Of a stretch of 64,000 nucleotides of DNA, positions 45,420-57,005 are shown piece after piece. The notes below the pieces were generated by a model that made no database searches, was not told where the DNA came from, and was given only the letters and a program-made list of their open reading frames with translations. The position numbers and the translations under genes are program-made. Within the stretch, counting starts at the first letter, position 1. The number at the start of each line of letters is the position of its first letter. The stretch is from contig OY978527.1 of the NCBI GenBank assembly GCA_963854835.1, positions 34,954,540-35,018,539 of the forward strand, in the 5' to 3' direction. This DNA is from Megamerina dolium (lineage: Eukaryota; Arthropoda; Insecta; Diptera; Megamerinidae).

Positions 45420-48250
45420 ATTAATCTTAATTTAGGTGGCACCCAAACATCGAGTTTCTTTCAGTAATCAGCTCTTGTGAAATGATTCCAAACTGTCATG
45501 TGGTTGATATTAAGTACACTATGTCATGACAATGTGTATCCCATTCTAGCTTACTACTTCATCGACTTTTTTAATGATGTTTCACTCATTTTTAAATCAA
45601 TATAATTTTTGACACGAGTAACGAATTACAGAATTATTTTCACAAAAAATGTATCCTGAAATGTCACCTTTCAACTTTTCGTTTGACACAATCGGATTAG
45701 AGTCGCCTAATATATGGAAATCAAAGGAAATCTTCTGTTTAAAAATGTAAATTCTGAAAATGATGGAAAAAATATATAAATAAAAAACATTTCCTGATTT
45801 GCCACAGAATTCCCTTCAAAAAATTGAGAAATTCTCCACAAATTATTGACATTTCTGATTGATTCTGACACCTGGTACTGTAAATGTTACCACAAAGATA
45901 AAAATAACAACAGCAACTACGTTTCTTTAGATATTTCTCAGAGTAATTATTTTCACTTTGACAACATTTGGTTGACTGGCATCTTGATGTGTATTGGACT
46001 TGTGTGTACACACAGTGGATTATATTAATAGTGACAGCGTTCAACAAGAAACAGGACATAAAACATGTCTTCTATGCTGAATGTATCATACTATTGCTTG
46101 CAAATATCACAACCTAAACAGACAAATGGTATGTGGGGAATAGTTTAACAAATATTGACTCTCTTTTGATAATATTTTTGGTGACGATGGTGATATCATA
46201 CACACACACATACCAGATTTATCAGAGCAGTTTGAGAGAGAGGCTCAATGACATTTCTCGCAATTTTTATATAACGATAAAACTATTGTGACTTACATGT
46301 AGCCGCCTTTACAAAGTGTGAAGGAAAATCAAGTGAATTAATTCGTAAATATGAAATTGCACGATCAAAGCTTATTTATAAAGACACAAACATATTCTCT
46401 GTGGTGCTAATAACCCCAACTAACTGTTATTGAAAAAGGGCGGAATAAATCGATTATCCCAAGTGCTCTACTACTCTACCGACTGATAGAGAATCCTCGA
46501 CCGTGATTCTTTGTGGTTAGTTGTTAGTGCCAAATATGTACATATGTATGTACGTAAGCATCTTAAGTATTATCAAATCATTACTATGCATGAATTACAA
46601 GCAAAGTGGTGAACGTTTCTTTTGCGTACGTATGTGTATGCACTTTCGAATGATTTTTATGTGAGAATTTCTAAAGAAATGCTATAGAAAATCTTAACTC
46701 ACTCCCTTTGCATGGCGATAGTTGCTTATGTTGTGACCAGCATAGCGAAAGAGCTTAGACCTAACCGCTGCCAGCCATATATGAGACCTAAATTGAACGC
46801 TATAACTGGAAGAAGATGCAGAGAAGCAATATGCAAAGTATTTCAAAACCAAAAATAAAAATTTTTAAAGTAAAACTGAAATTTAAGTTAGATGTGCTTG
46901 TGAAGCACCAAAACCAAGTACGTAGTAACAAAAAACTTAACTTTGAGGATCCCATCTCATCGAAATTTGCAACCAAAAAAAAGACAATCAACCAGCTATG
47001 CTACCTCAACATCAAACCCCACAAAACCAGCTATGTAAGCAATCGAATAACAACGTCACACAAAGCTGCTACCAAATGAGAAAACAAAAATAAAGAAGGT
47101 GTATCCCAAAGGACATTAGCGCAAATCAAATAACCGAAACAAAAAGTACAAAGCACAAGCAAAACACAGAAAATAGAGTAAGAAAAATTGGCTTAAACGA
47201 ATTTACACGAATTTATCAATGCATGCATGCGGTGGTATGTTGTAACATGAGGATATAAAATACATACATACTTCTATATTAAACGAGGTGCTTGAGTAGG
47301 ATAAGTGTTAAATTGTCGAGAGCAACAGCCTCAAAAAAAAAAAAAAAAAAAACGGCTAAAGCAAATGAAAAAAGATGCCAATATACAAAGGGGGCATTAG
47401 TAGAAAATAAGAGTGAGTGTAGCAGTGTAGTGTGTACGGGATGAGAAAATCGACAAAGGACAAAACGACATATAACCGGAAAGCGGAAAACGGAAATGAA
47501 TCATTTCATTAGTTGACAACGCCTACACACGACACGTATTCCTTGAAGATGTTTAAAAGACCGATTCGAAATAGTGGAATGGTAACTAATACACACATAG
47601 ATGACAGAAACAGTCAATGAACAAGAGAAGTGAACAAAAAAGCATGTTTTTGTAAAAAAAACATTCAAGTAACTTGTTATTTTCTGCATCGAAAATCTTT
47701 TATATTTATGTTCCTTGTTGAATTTTATAAAAACATCAATTCGCTACTCTGACATCCGTAATAGGCAATGGGATGAAAGTAACTTATACTCATGCTGTTT
47801 CAATATTTTCGATATTGAATTGATTTAAATTTTTTCCCTTATGACAAAAGTGAGTGCGAACTAGTTCGTTTGGCATGTCTTATTGAGAAGCGATAGAAGC
47901 AGCGAAAGTTCCATACATATAAGACACTGTTAAATTGCTTCAGGGGTGGATTACTAATAATAATTTCGTCTTCTAGAATATAATAAACAACTATGCGGCT
48001 TTATTTATGTATATTTTCTTTTTATTACTGCACAGAATAGTCATATTTTGCAGACATACTATTATGAATTTCAGCATTTACTTTTTACATGTTTTCTTTT
48101 GACAATATTTTCAGATACGCTCCTGGATTTTATTACAAATTAACTGCCATTTGTGATATATGGACAATGAGTTTTCTCACTCATTTACCAATATGTCTTT
48201 GCTGTAAATGTTGGCGATCGGTTTTCATAGTTAGAAAAAATATATTAGTA
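45420..48250. other. Intergenic, nothing recognised
   Basis: AT-rich sequence with a poly-A tract at 47333-47351 and several short microsatellites. An 87-codon Lys-rich frame at 46816-47079 reflects A-rich composition. Confidence 0.6.
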
Positions 48251-48254
48251 TTAT

Positions 48255-49095
48255 ACAGGGTGTTTAATTAAGCGTTATATGATTTCTTTTGAAAAAGAAC
48301 ACACTAATTGTTGAGGAAACATGAAATGAGGTACATTTTCATCTCAGTGATTCGGTAAATAAAAAAATATGTCAGTTCTGATGCGAATAAAATCCACAAA
48401 TTGTTAAGAAAATTTAAACCTTTTTTTTTATTCAATGTAAAGTAAAATCGATATAATTAAGTTTTGAATACAATATCATTTATATGGCTTCCAAAGTTCG
48501 TTTTGCAGGGACTAATTCAATAAAACCAATTTTCGACCACTTCGTTTAAGAAAATTTTCATCTCAGTGGTGCGGTATATAAAAAAAATTTGTCAGTTCTG
48601 ATGCGAAAAAAAATCCACAAATTATACATGACAACCATAACATTCACTTAAACTGACTTCTCGGTGTGGTTTTTGTTAGCTTGGAATCATCGGTTCGTAC
48701 TTCTACCAAATTTCAGCTGATGGCACCCCGTCTGTCAATGGAGAGCGATATAGATAGATGATGACAAACTTTTTATAGTCAAAATTGCGAGAAGTTGTTC
48801 TTGGCAACATCTGGTTTCAACATGACGGGGGACTATGTGCCACACAGCATGTGAATCAGTCGAATTACTGCAGGAAAAGTTTGGAAATTGGATTATTTCA
48901 AGAAATTGTGACATTGAATGGGCTTCAAGAAGTGACACTTTAACACCATTCACATTGGACTACTTCTTCTAGGATTATTTGAAGTTATTGGTCAATGGGA
49001 ATAAAGCAGTCTCTATTTGTGCTTTAAAAGCCAATATTCAATATTGCGTTTTTTAATGAATTTGTATCATGCCTTATGAAGAACCCTTTATATAC
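48255..49095 (+). mobile_element. DD41D-like transposon relic with a direct repeat
   Basis: The plus strand near 48810-48990 gives pieces of the rosa-like transposase: a WFQHDGG-like block (usual WFQQDGA), then ESVELLQEKFGNWIISRN, IEWASRSDTLTPFTLDYFF and DYLKLLVNGNKA, parallel to LLQEKFSGRVISRRGD, WPPRSCDLTPLDFFLWGY in the 28.7-kb element. All frames are broken. It may begin at ACAGGGTGTTTAATTAAGCG (48255) and end near AGAACCCTTTATA (49090), but these ends do not pair convincingly. Confidence 0.6.
48334..48623 (+). repeat. Direct repeat pair of about 70 bp
   Basis: 48334-48402 and 48553-48623 share ATTTTCATCTCAGTG, then CGGTA-ATAAAAAAA, then GTCAGTTCTGATGCGAA and AATCCACAAATT, separated by 150 bp. 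The pair lies upstream of the DD41D-like coding scraps and could be a subterminal repeat or a local duplication. Confidence 0.8.
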
Positions 49096-49099
49096 ACCT

Positions 49100-50545
49100 A
49101 TATGCTAAGTACACAAATTTCAAAAAATTTCCTATAAAAATACCATAAAAATTCCATCATTAAGTAGGTATTAAGAAAATACATTTAGAATTTTATCGTT
49201 TCACCTTCTGCCCGATTTTTGCGTAAATTTGAACATTTTGTGAGACTATAGAAATCTTATCTTCCATTTCATATATTTCTTATAACCAAAAATAAATTAG
49301 GAGAAAGAAAAAAGAATTACCTAGCAGTTACTAAAGCAACAAATGAATGTATGTATGTTGGACCACAAAATTGACAATACGTTGATAAAATTCAATTACA
49401 CGTTTAATACAAATTCGTAACAATTTTCGGCGCAGATACATTCTGTAATCAAACTCATCGAAGAGAAATTACCATAAAAAAAGAAAATTTTGTGTTGGCT
49501 TTGCTTAACCCATCAAAGATATTGTGTACAATATGTATACAGGAATATACTTTCGAAAAATATCCTATGCACTTGTAACTATTATATGAGTATGAGTATG
49601 AGTTTGTAAATTCTATTCAGGCATTTACTTCCTCATCATTGACATATCCTGTTTACACTTTCTCACAAACAAGCAGACAAACCATGCTGTAGATTTTCAT
49701 ACAAAAGCAATACACTTTCCGGCACATTCTTCATTCATTCGTTCGTTCATTGGATGTGTATACGTTGGTTTCCTTCCTGATTTTCACCATTCACCATTCA
49801 CCGTCACCACCACCATCACCATCACCATCACCATCAATTCTTTTCGCCTCTCAGCATCCTGTAAATTAGCACAACAATACAACTTTCTCATGCGTTCGCA
49901 TCATTGCGCCTCATTCGCTTGTGCGTTTATTAGATGCGTTAGCAAAAGGAGTTTCCATACATATATCTATCTTACATATGAATTTTCACTCATTCTACTC
50001 TATCACTTTCTCAATGAATTTCAAATTTCCATTACAAAATAGCAATTCACATGTTTATGTAGAAGGGAAGGATATAAATAAGTATGTATATCAATATGTA
50101 CAACTAAGAAGGCTGAGTAGAAGTAGAAGAGTTTATTGAATTGTATTACATTTGTCTATTCAATAGTAAAATTTACAATAAACTTTACCTTAAGGAAGTA
50201 TCTGTTTTAAATTAGTTGCTCCAAACCATGTGTACAATCTGACAAAGACAAAGACTAATGCCGAAAACTAAGTGGCAAGTAATCTAGTTACCTGGATCAT
50301 ATAATACAACTAATGGAAAGTTAAAGAATTGATTTACATTGTCTGATTTGGAATATTATATATATTTGTTGAAAAAGATGTACAAAATTGGACTTGGAAG
50401 AAGAAATGTATCATATGAACTAAGAATTTGCACTTTTGTACTAAGCTAGTCGGTCTGCATCGAAAACCATAGTTTTAAAAACCTTCAAGGAGCCACAATT
50501 CAATGAAAACTCTTTTTTTGTCCACCCTAAAAACAAACAACAAAC
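49100..50545. other. Intergenic, nothing recognised
   Basis: AT-rich sequence with a CACCAT/ATCACC array at 49786-49837. No gene is seen. Confidence 0.6.
49786..49837. repeat. (ACCATC)-type minisatellite
   Basis: TTCACCATTCACCATTCACC is followed by ACCACCATCACCATCACC, an array of short related units. Confidence 0.85.
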
Positions 50546-50554
50546 ATTCTAAGA

Positions 50555-50810
50555 CCCTGCATAAGTGCACTTGAAGGAAACTCCGAAGAGTCGCTTAGGC
50601 GATTTAACATCCAACCGTCCATCTAACTGTCACTTGGCTGGTTCGAGCAATAACTTGAACAAATATTGAGCATATCTAAATGAAATTTGGCATGAGTAAG
50701 CTATGGTCCAATGGTATGTATGGGATTAATAACATTCATGATCGGTCAAGTAGCACGCCTACACGGGACAATAACAGAGACTGAGGCTCGTAGTAAAAAA
50801 AAAAATGTCA
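50555..50810 (+). repeat. Dispersed transposon-UTR-like repeat
   Basis: It combines two blocks seen elsewhere: CACTTGAAGGAAACTCCGAAG (as at 24910 and 27345), then AACCGTCCATCTAACTGTC, then ATCTAAATGAAATTTGGCATG. It probably represents one noncoding family of which the others are shorter pieces. It lies just outside the mariner remnant at 50935. Confidence 0.5.
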
Positions 50811-50934
50811 ACGTGCTATAACTTACTTAATATACCTGCCATCTAGAACAAAAATATTTGCCAGATAATAATTTTGCAAAAAAAAAAAAAAAAAAAAATG
50901 GCGCCTATTATTTATAGTAGCTATTTTTTTTTTT

Positions 50935-51790
50935 TAATTTCTATTTCCTCCAACCACACTCAGATTAATATTGAGCTGGGTTACTAATTTGCCCTTATTC
51001 CATCTATTTAGAAGTTCTGGGTTTTTTGAACAAAAAACTACGAAATTTAAATTTACATCATTAATAGAGTTCTGCAAAGCTCGAAACAAATGATAATCTG
51101 AAGATGCAAGGTATGGACTATATGATGGATGCATCAAAACTTCCCGACCAAGCTCTCTCAGTTTCTGCCGGGTCATCAAAAATGTGTGTGGTCTGGCGTT
51201 GTAATGATGGAAGACGACACTTTTTCTGTTAATCAATTCTGGCCATTTTAACTGAATTGCTTGTTTCAAAGTCATTAATTATTGATAGAAGAGATCAAAA
51301 TCAATCGATTGACCAGGTTGTAGAAGTTCATATTGAACAATTTCCTTTCAATCCCACCAGACACACAGCATTACTTTTCTTGGTGTCAATCCTGGCTTTG
51401 CCACCATTTGCGAAGCTTCACCTCGTTTCGTCCATGATATTTTTCACACATTATTGTCAGACGTAATCCACTTCGTAATCGCCCGTAATCATTCGTTTCA
51501 GAAATGGTGAGATTTCGTGCCGTTTTAACAGTGAATCGCAAATGAAAGTTCGGTGCATTAAATTTTACATTGTTAATTCATGTGACACTCAAACATCGAA
51601 CTTCTATGTGTATCCAGCTTTCTTCAAATGGTTGATAATGGTTTGATGACGAATGCCTAGTTTCCTGGTAACGTCCACGCTGCTTATGTGCCGGTTTCGC
51701 TCAATTTTGTCCATGTTTTCATAGAATTTTTCAGTCAATGGTCGATGGTCGGCCAGAGCGAGGTGCGTCTTGAACATAAAAAATTATCAG
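50935..51790 (-). mobile_element. Mariner remnant with mutated catalytic site
   Basis: From the right on the minus strand: DAPRSGRPST-like text near 51755, MDKIERNRHISSVDVTRKLG near 51700-51650, then INHLKKAGY, LMHRTFICDSLLKRHEISPF and LKRMITGD near 51500. A 113-codon open frame follows (50934-51275): QAIQLKWPELINRKSVVFHH, YNARPHTFLMTRQKLRELG and SYSPYLASSDYHLFRALQNS. The second catalytic Asp of HHDNARPH is Tyr (GAC/GAT to TAC type change). The third, in SSDYH, remains, 34 residues on, as in DD34D mariners. The middle contains deletions. Inactive. Confidence 0.88.
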
Positions 51791-51939
51791 ATCGGAAACG
51801 AGCAAACCACTTTGCTTTACTTATAGCCAGTTGTAATTAATATTACCAAGGATGTTACATTTTAGAGCCATCTACCGACAATTTGTTACCGAACTTTTTC
51901 AAGCACCAGTATTACAGTTGGAAATAAAAAAAAACAAAT

Positions 51940-52000
51940 TATTTTGCAATAAGCTGGCATAAAATCAAGAAGCCATGCGCACTTCTTAACATGGCTCCCA
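51940..52000 (-). repeat. Short copy of the GTATGGGAGCC noncoding repeat
   Basis: Reverse complement reads ATGTGGGAGCCATGTTAAGAAG, GTGCGCATGGCTTCTTGATTTTATGCCAG in pieces. This parallels GTATGGGAGC, AAAAAGTGGGCGTG, TGATTTCATGCCAG at 10985-11170. Confidence 0.6.
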
Positions 52001-52284
52001 CATAAAGTCGCAGAAATAAAAAAAGTGTTTATTTCTATTTTTAAATCGGTTATCCCAGGTTGACTGTAAGTTAATTTTTATTTATAATATTTTTGGTACT
52101 TCATGTCCGATTTTATTGTATAAAAGTATTGTAACCAGTATCGATAGTTGGTTATTCATCACTAATTGTGAATTGCACGAATAATGGCAGCATCGAAACG
52201 AATGTCAAGAAAACGAAATAGGCGATAACCAGAACAAGCCAATGAGAAAGAAAAAGAAGAATCTCGACTACGATAAAGGAAGAT

Positions 52285-52570
52285 TACGGAGTGTTGCCAT
52301 AGAGTATAAATAGGGCCAGTTGTTGACAAATGAATCAATTGAATTACGAAAGTGATCGTGCAAACATTGATACAGTATCAGAGGTAAAAGTTGCAAGTAC
52401 ATTAAAGAATTATTGTAAATAGTTGATTGTAAATAGAGTTGAATAAATAAATTGCTGCTGTATATAGTTATACAAAATAAGTATTGCAATAATTATTATC
52501 AGAATCCAGTGATCGAACAAAGTTGATTCGAGTAGAATTAAACGTTTACAAAATAAGAACGTAACAGTAT
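52285..52570 (+). mobile_element. Candidate solo LTR or LTR fragment
   Basis: TGTTGCCATAGAGTATAAATAGG begins with TG and holds a TATA box. About 130 bp later are TAGAGTTGAATAAATAAATTG (poly-A signal) and a downstream part ending near AAGAACGTAACAG. That order (TG, TATA, AATAAA) is typical of an insect retrotransposon LTR. No second LTR, primer-binding site, gag/pol or target-site duplication is visible. Confidence 0.35.
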
Positions 52571-52599
52571 GGTTATTGTGGCTTAGGCCAAGAAGAACC

Positions 52600-55370
52600 C
52601 TTGTGATACCTTCTACTCCGATCCCTCGTTGTACCATCTGGATAAATAATAATGGATTTATAATTAAGAAATTCCAGAAGATTACCTATTGCAATTTCTG
52701 AAAGCGTGTCTAGATTCTCAAGGTATTGAAAAGTAAGTAGTAAATAAGTAGAAAATACCAAATACGAATAAAATTCATGCAGTCAATCTGCCAGTCCGAT
52801 TAGTTAACTAATATTATTATTATTTAAATGCAATTTGAGAGAAAACCTCATAGTAATAAATTAAATGAAATGCACTCAATTCTTTGTTATGACTAATTAC
52901 TTTTGTTGGATTTAATATCTGTATGTAATACATATACACCACTTACCCGATTAAGTGCACATCTTAATGTAATTATGTTATGTGTACTTCATACGCCACC
53001 AGTAGCTAAGCGAATAATGCAAGTGTAAGCTGCAAAGACAAAACAAAAAAAAAAAGCACAAGTACTTTTTAATGAATTCATATAAATGGAAGATTTGCGC
53101 AACAACTCTTCTTTCATTGAGAGAATAATAGAGTATCCTCAATACGTGCACTTATGGTAGACATATGTCATTTTAGTAAAACAAAAAAAAATAAAAAATG
53201 ACTAAACTACTACTTGTCATTATAATTTTTTACTTCCGTCTTTATATAAGAAATGAACCACAAAACACGTAGCATGGTTAATGTAAATATATATATGTAC
53301 GAGTAGTTATGTACATACATACTTACATTAAGGGGACTTAGTGTGTGGAAATACACGTCAAATCGTACATCAAAAAAAGAAAAAATATAATAAACTATTC
53401 TTGATTCTAAGCATATTTGACCAAGAAACCATGAGTCTAAAATTAAATTTTAACCCCCTTCAGTATTTTGACAAATAAGTATTTCTATCCACACATATTT
53501 TATTGTATATTGTATGCAGAGAGAGAGAGAGAAATATGTACATATTTCATCACCCTAATGCACATACATATGTGTGTATGAGCCAAAGTGATGGTAATAT
53601 GGAAATGAATATGTACATGACGTCCCCTTTTTTCCAATATTCATATGTGCATGTTTTTTTTTATTTCAAAAGAATGCAATACCACAATAGATGAAAACTA
53701 ATTTTTCATTTGACATCAAGGATAAATTTTTTGAACAAAACATACTCAAGTTAGAAGAAGTAAAACAAAAACAGAGATAACGAGAGTTTTAGACTTTGAG
53801 CTCTAATCCACAAATTGTAATGACGATGACAATGCAACTATGCTTATACAATGCTCATATGCTCTCACATACACATACATATGTATGGATATATTTATGT
53901 AATTTCGTGGTACTTAGTTTGATGAGCAGAGCAGAGCACACGTGTTTACTGTATGAGATATATTTAAGCAACGAAACATAAAGTAGTAAAATCGAAAAAA
54001 AACCAAATAAACAATAAAAGAAGAAAACAACGTTGTTGAAATTTATTTCAGACAAGGAATACATATATTGCACCTATATATATATATATATATATATACC
54101 TACACATATATCATTAGCATTGGATTACGTATAGTTGTATATATCACCAGCAGGAAAATTTCGAAAAGAGTTTCAGATATACTATACACGTTAATATACG
54201 TTGCTAAAAGCAATATTTCGTTGCATGAAATTTTCGTGTAACCAAAATGGTATCAGTCTTAAAGTATGTAGTTACCAAATGCGTCAATTCATGTTGTCCT
54301 TAATTTTGTGCCTGAAAACCGAAGAAGCAAGCACTCAAGAAATTGTAATGTGTAACAAAATCCACTTCTTTAACAATGACTATAGTAATAGTATAATAGT
54401 TGTAGCTTAGCCATGTATGGTATGCTTTGAAACAAATTGATGAAGAACAAGGAAGAAATACCATTCATTTGTCTGAAGAATATAAGTCTGTGTAGGTAGG
54501 TTTAAGTAGGGAGACCGTAATAATAATACATTTGTATAAAAGAGAGAAAATAAATGCAACATCAGCAAAAAGGTTTAATTTTTCTACTCTGTCTCTCTCT
54601 CTCTCTCTCTGTCTCTCACTCGATTGTAGGTGCATTAAGTTCATTTTAGTACTATTTATTTACTTGTACTTTAGTGTACGTGGGTGGTAAACGTAAGAAT
54701 AATCACTTGAATTGCTACAACTTTCAACTGTGGATCATCAATCACATTGTAAAGTATATAGTTTTTATTATGTACTTTTTCGCTCAATCTTTGTAATACT
54801 TTTCGTTCATTTATTTTATTATATTTTTCATTGAATTCGTCGTAGCAATTTAGATGAATAATACAATACAAGCTAATGTACACATACTAAATACATATAG
54901 ATGCTGTAAATATCGTAAAATGGCGAGTATGTTATAAATTAGGTGAAAACCAATAAACCAACCAACCAACCAAATAGCTATGGTGTGCTAGAATTCATTT
55001 GTAAGTCATTAAAAGTGTATAAACTACATAATAAAATTAAATTTAACAAATGGTCAAAATAAGAATAAGAAAAATCTTGTAATTTATATAATATCATAGC
55101 CAAATGTACAATAGTCAGAGAAAGCATACTCTTGATGTCATGCCAGATGTACCTAGCATCAAACGATTTGGTCGTTATAGTATGTATTTGCAATTGGTAA
55201 ATCTCGAAGGATTGTACAAAAGATATGCATTTGCAATGCTCTAACAATTCTGATGTAGATCCAATATTCACGGAAATAGGACTCTTTGGCTTTGGTTAAC
55301 ATGTGTTACAAATCGGTATTTTGAATTCCTATGAAAAAAATAATAAATATATGGTACTTATAAGGTTTGA
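52600..55370. other. Intergenic, nothing recognised
   Basis: AT-rich sequence with GA run (53518-53532), TA run (54078-54099), TC run (54589-54618) and CAAC units (54955-54972). No gene or transposon was recognised. Confidence 0.6.
54589..54618. repeat. (TC)n microsatellite
   Basis: A run of CT dinucleotides interrupted by single GT units. Confidence 0.9.
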
Positions 55371-55375
55371 AGGAC

Positions 55376-55582
55376 TCTTACGCCGAGCTTCTCTTCTAGT
55401 ACTGTTGTGCGTGTTAAATTTTTGTACAGTATTAGAGGTGATCTACTTATATTAGCCGGTTTCAAAGGGCAAAACCCTTGTGACATCACTTTTTCTGAGA
55501 TTTGTCACAGAGCTCTTTAGAATTGAACCCATGACCTACAGATCAGAAGGCCAACACACAAATCGCTGAGCTACGGCACCTA
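55376..55582 (-). mobile_element. tRNA-derived SINE, copy F
   Basis: On the minus strand: GGTGCCGTAGCTCAGCGATT (box A), TTGGCCTTCTGATCTGTAGG, TCATGGGTTCAATTC (box B), then a deletion to AAAGAGCTCTGTGACAAATC, AGAAAAAGTGATGTCACAAG, GAAACCGGCTAATATAAGTAG, AATTTAACACGCACAACAGT and ACTAGAAGAGAAGCTCGGCG. It has the same body as copies D and G and an eroded 3' tail. Confidence 0.88.
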
Positions 55583-55589
55583 CTATTAG

Positions 55590-56005
55590 AATTTAAGATA
55601 AATGCAAATTATATACAATTTTTCTTAATTCAATTTCGATATTGAAGACTTGTACAACAATTTTAACCCGAATACTTCCAATCACTTACAAGAGCAAGAT
55701 TAAAATGAGTAATTCCCGACCCTAAAAACAGGTGTATAAAGAGCATGTTACATTCAATACAAAATATGTCTCTTATACTCGTTCGAAGATTCCATTTTAT
55801 TTTTTAGCAACTCGATTAATATCACTTCGTAGAATAGACAATACATCAGAGAAAATAAAAATAGTTAATTTATCTCCCACGCATCATTTTTTGTATGCAA
55901 AAAGCGCCTACTGTGAAACAATTGAAACAATAACGGCCGAACTTATGGACTGACTGATTATATTCTATCAAATTTAGAGGTCAAAATAAATTTCGTTTTT
56001 ACGAA
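55590..56005. other. Intergenic, nothing recognised
   Basis: A 73-codon frame (55732-55953, +) has mixed composition (ISLRRIDNTSEKIKIVNLS) but no motif I can place. It might be a transposon relic. Confidence 0.4.
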
Positions 56006-56009
56006 CTTT

Positions 56010-56460
56010 TGCTCAAATCGCTGTCTTTTTACCCATCTCTGAGAACCACTGGAAATTTACCAATTAATATCCGCACAAAGTCATTGGCATAAACTATCAC
56101 TTCACACTCTGTCCTTCCATTACCCTTAGCAGTTTATTGGCCACGTTCTTCGAAACATTTTATTCTTCCTTCTCTGGTGGCCATAGATTCACTCAGTTTG
56201 AATTCAACAATCATACTTAATACTAGTTGTTTAATCTACCTGACAAGTGTTGAATCCACCTATAGTGGTGGAAAATCATACATGATTACTCTGGGATGAA
56301 CATTGTTTAAAGTTTCCTTAATATCCAGAAAGACTGCCAGAATATGCGTGTTATGAAGAGATTTTTTTACTGTAGATACTAGCACAATCTTGATTTTCGA
56401 TATTTATCAAATAATCTGTTAAAATCTCTGTTTTTCTAATTAGCTATTTTCCTTCAAGAT
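56010..56460 (-). mobile_element. LINE reverse-transcriptase fragment (I/R1/LOA-like)
   Basis: Minus-strand text near 56370-56290 reads VKKSLHNTHILAVFLDIKET, LNNVHPRVIM, which is RT motif A (ALGVFLDIEGAFNNV). Near 56170-56120 it has KNVANKLLRVMEGQSV, and near 56090 VYANDFVRILIGKF, the motif C region with YADD changed to YAND, followed by the GKFP block. The segment between is damaged. It could belong to the same family as the RNase H-type tails, whose RT is otherwise absent here except at 42.5 kb. It lies 550 bp upstream of the dynein gene. Confidence 0.7.
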
Positions 56461-57005
56461 GGAAAAAACACTCCCATTTCACTGAGCATGGTCAATAATA
56501 ACGAGTAGAATACACACTATAGACCATCAATTGCGTCAATCCGTTAGAGTGACAGTCTCTCGGGTATTGCAAGAGTAAAGGAAGATGTCCATATCTTGGA
56601 AATAAATCCAATGCTGATACAGCCTATATACAATAGATCTGTATAGTGATGGAGTAATTGTATCGGCTACGATTTGTATTTGGACCAGGAGTATTTTGTC
56701 AGATCAAGGCGATTTATTTGAGATATAAAAGTAAATTGCCATTAGGAGACAATCAACGCTATTCTGACTTATATGCTAAATGTTATTGAATTAAAAAAGA
56801 ATGGAAATTTTCATATTCCACTTCATGTGATATATCTTGAATAACATAATATTGTCACCAGCAAAGATTTTGTCAAGTTTTCTACTACATTCATTTGCTT
56901 TTTAAGATTTTGAAATTTATTTCATTTTATTTAAATACTTTTTGATTGTTTAATATCCACACATATTCATTTTACTTGCATTTTAAATAAGCATACATCA
57001 GCAAA

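Noticed and set aside
45420..45600. Possible mariner scrap (ACATCGAGTTTCTTTCAG resembling text near 51590)
   Set aside because: The similarity is limited to a few words and no transposase motif can be read.
55732..55953. 73-codon frame upstream of the dynein gene as an extra exon
   Set aside because: It has no link to dynein intermediate chains and lies beyond an inverted-orientation RT fragment.
56460..56720. Extension of the 56.0-kb RT fragment
   Set aside because: Some words are reminiscent of LINE sequence but no ordered motif could be established on either strand.
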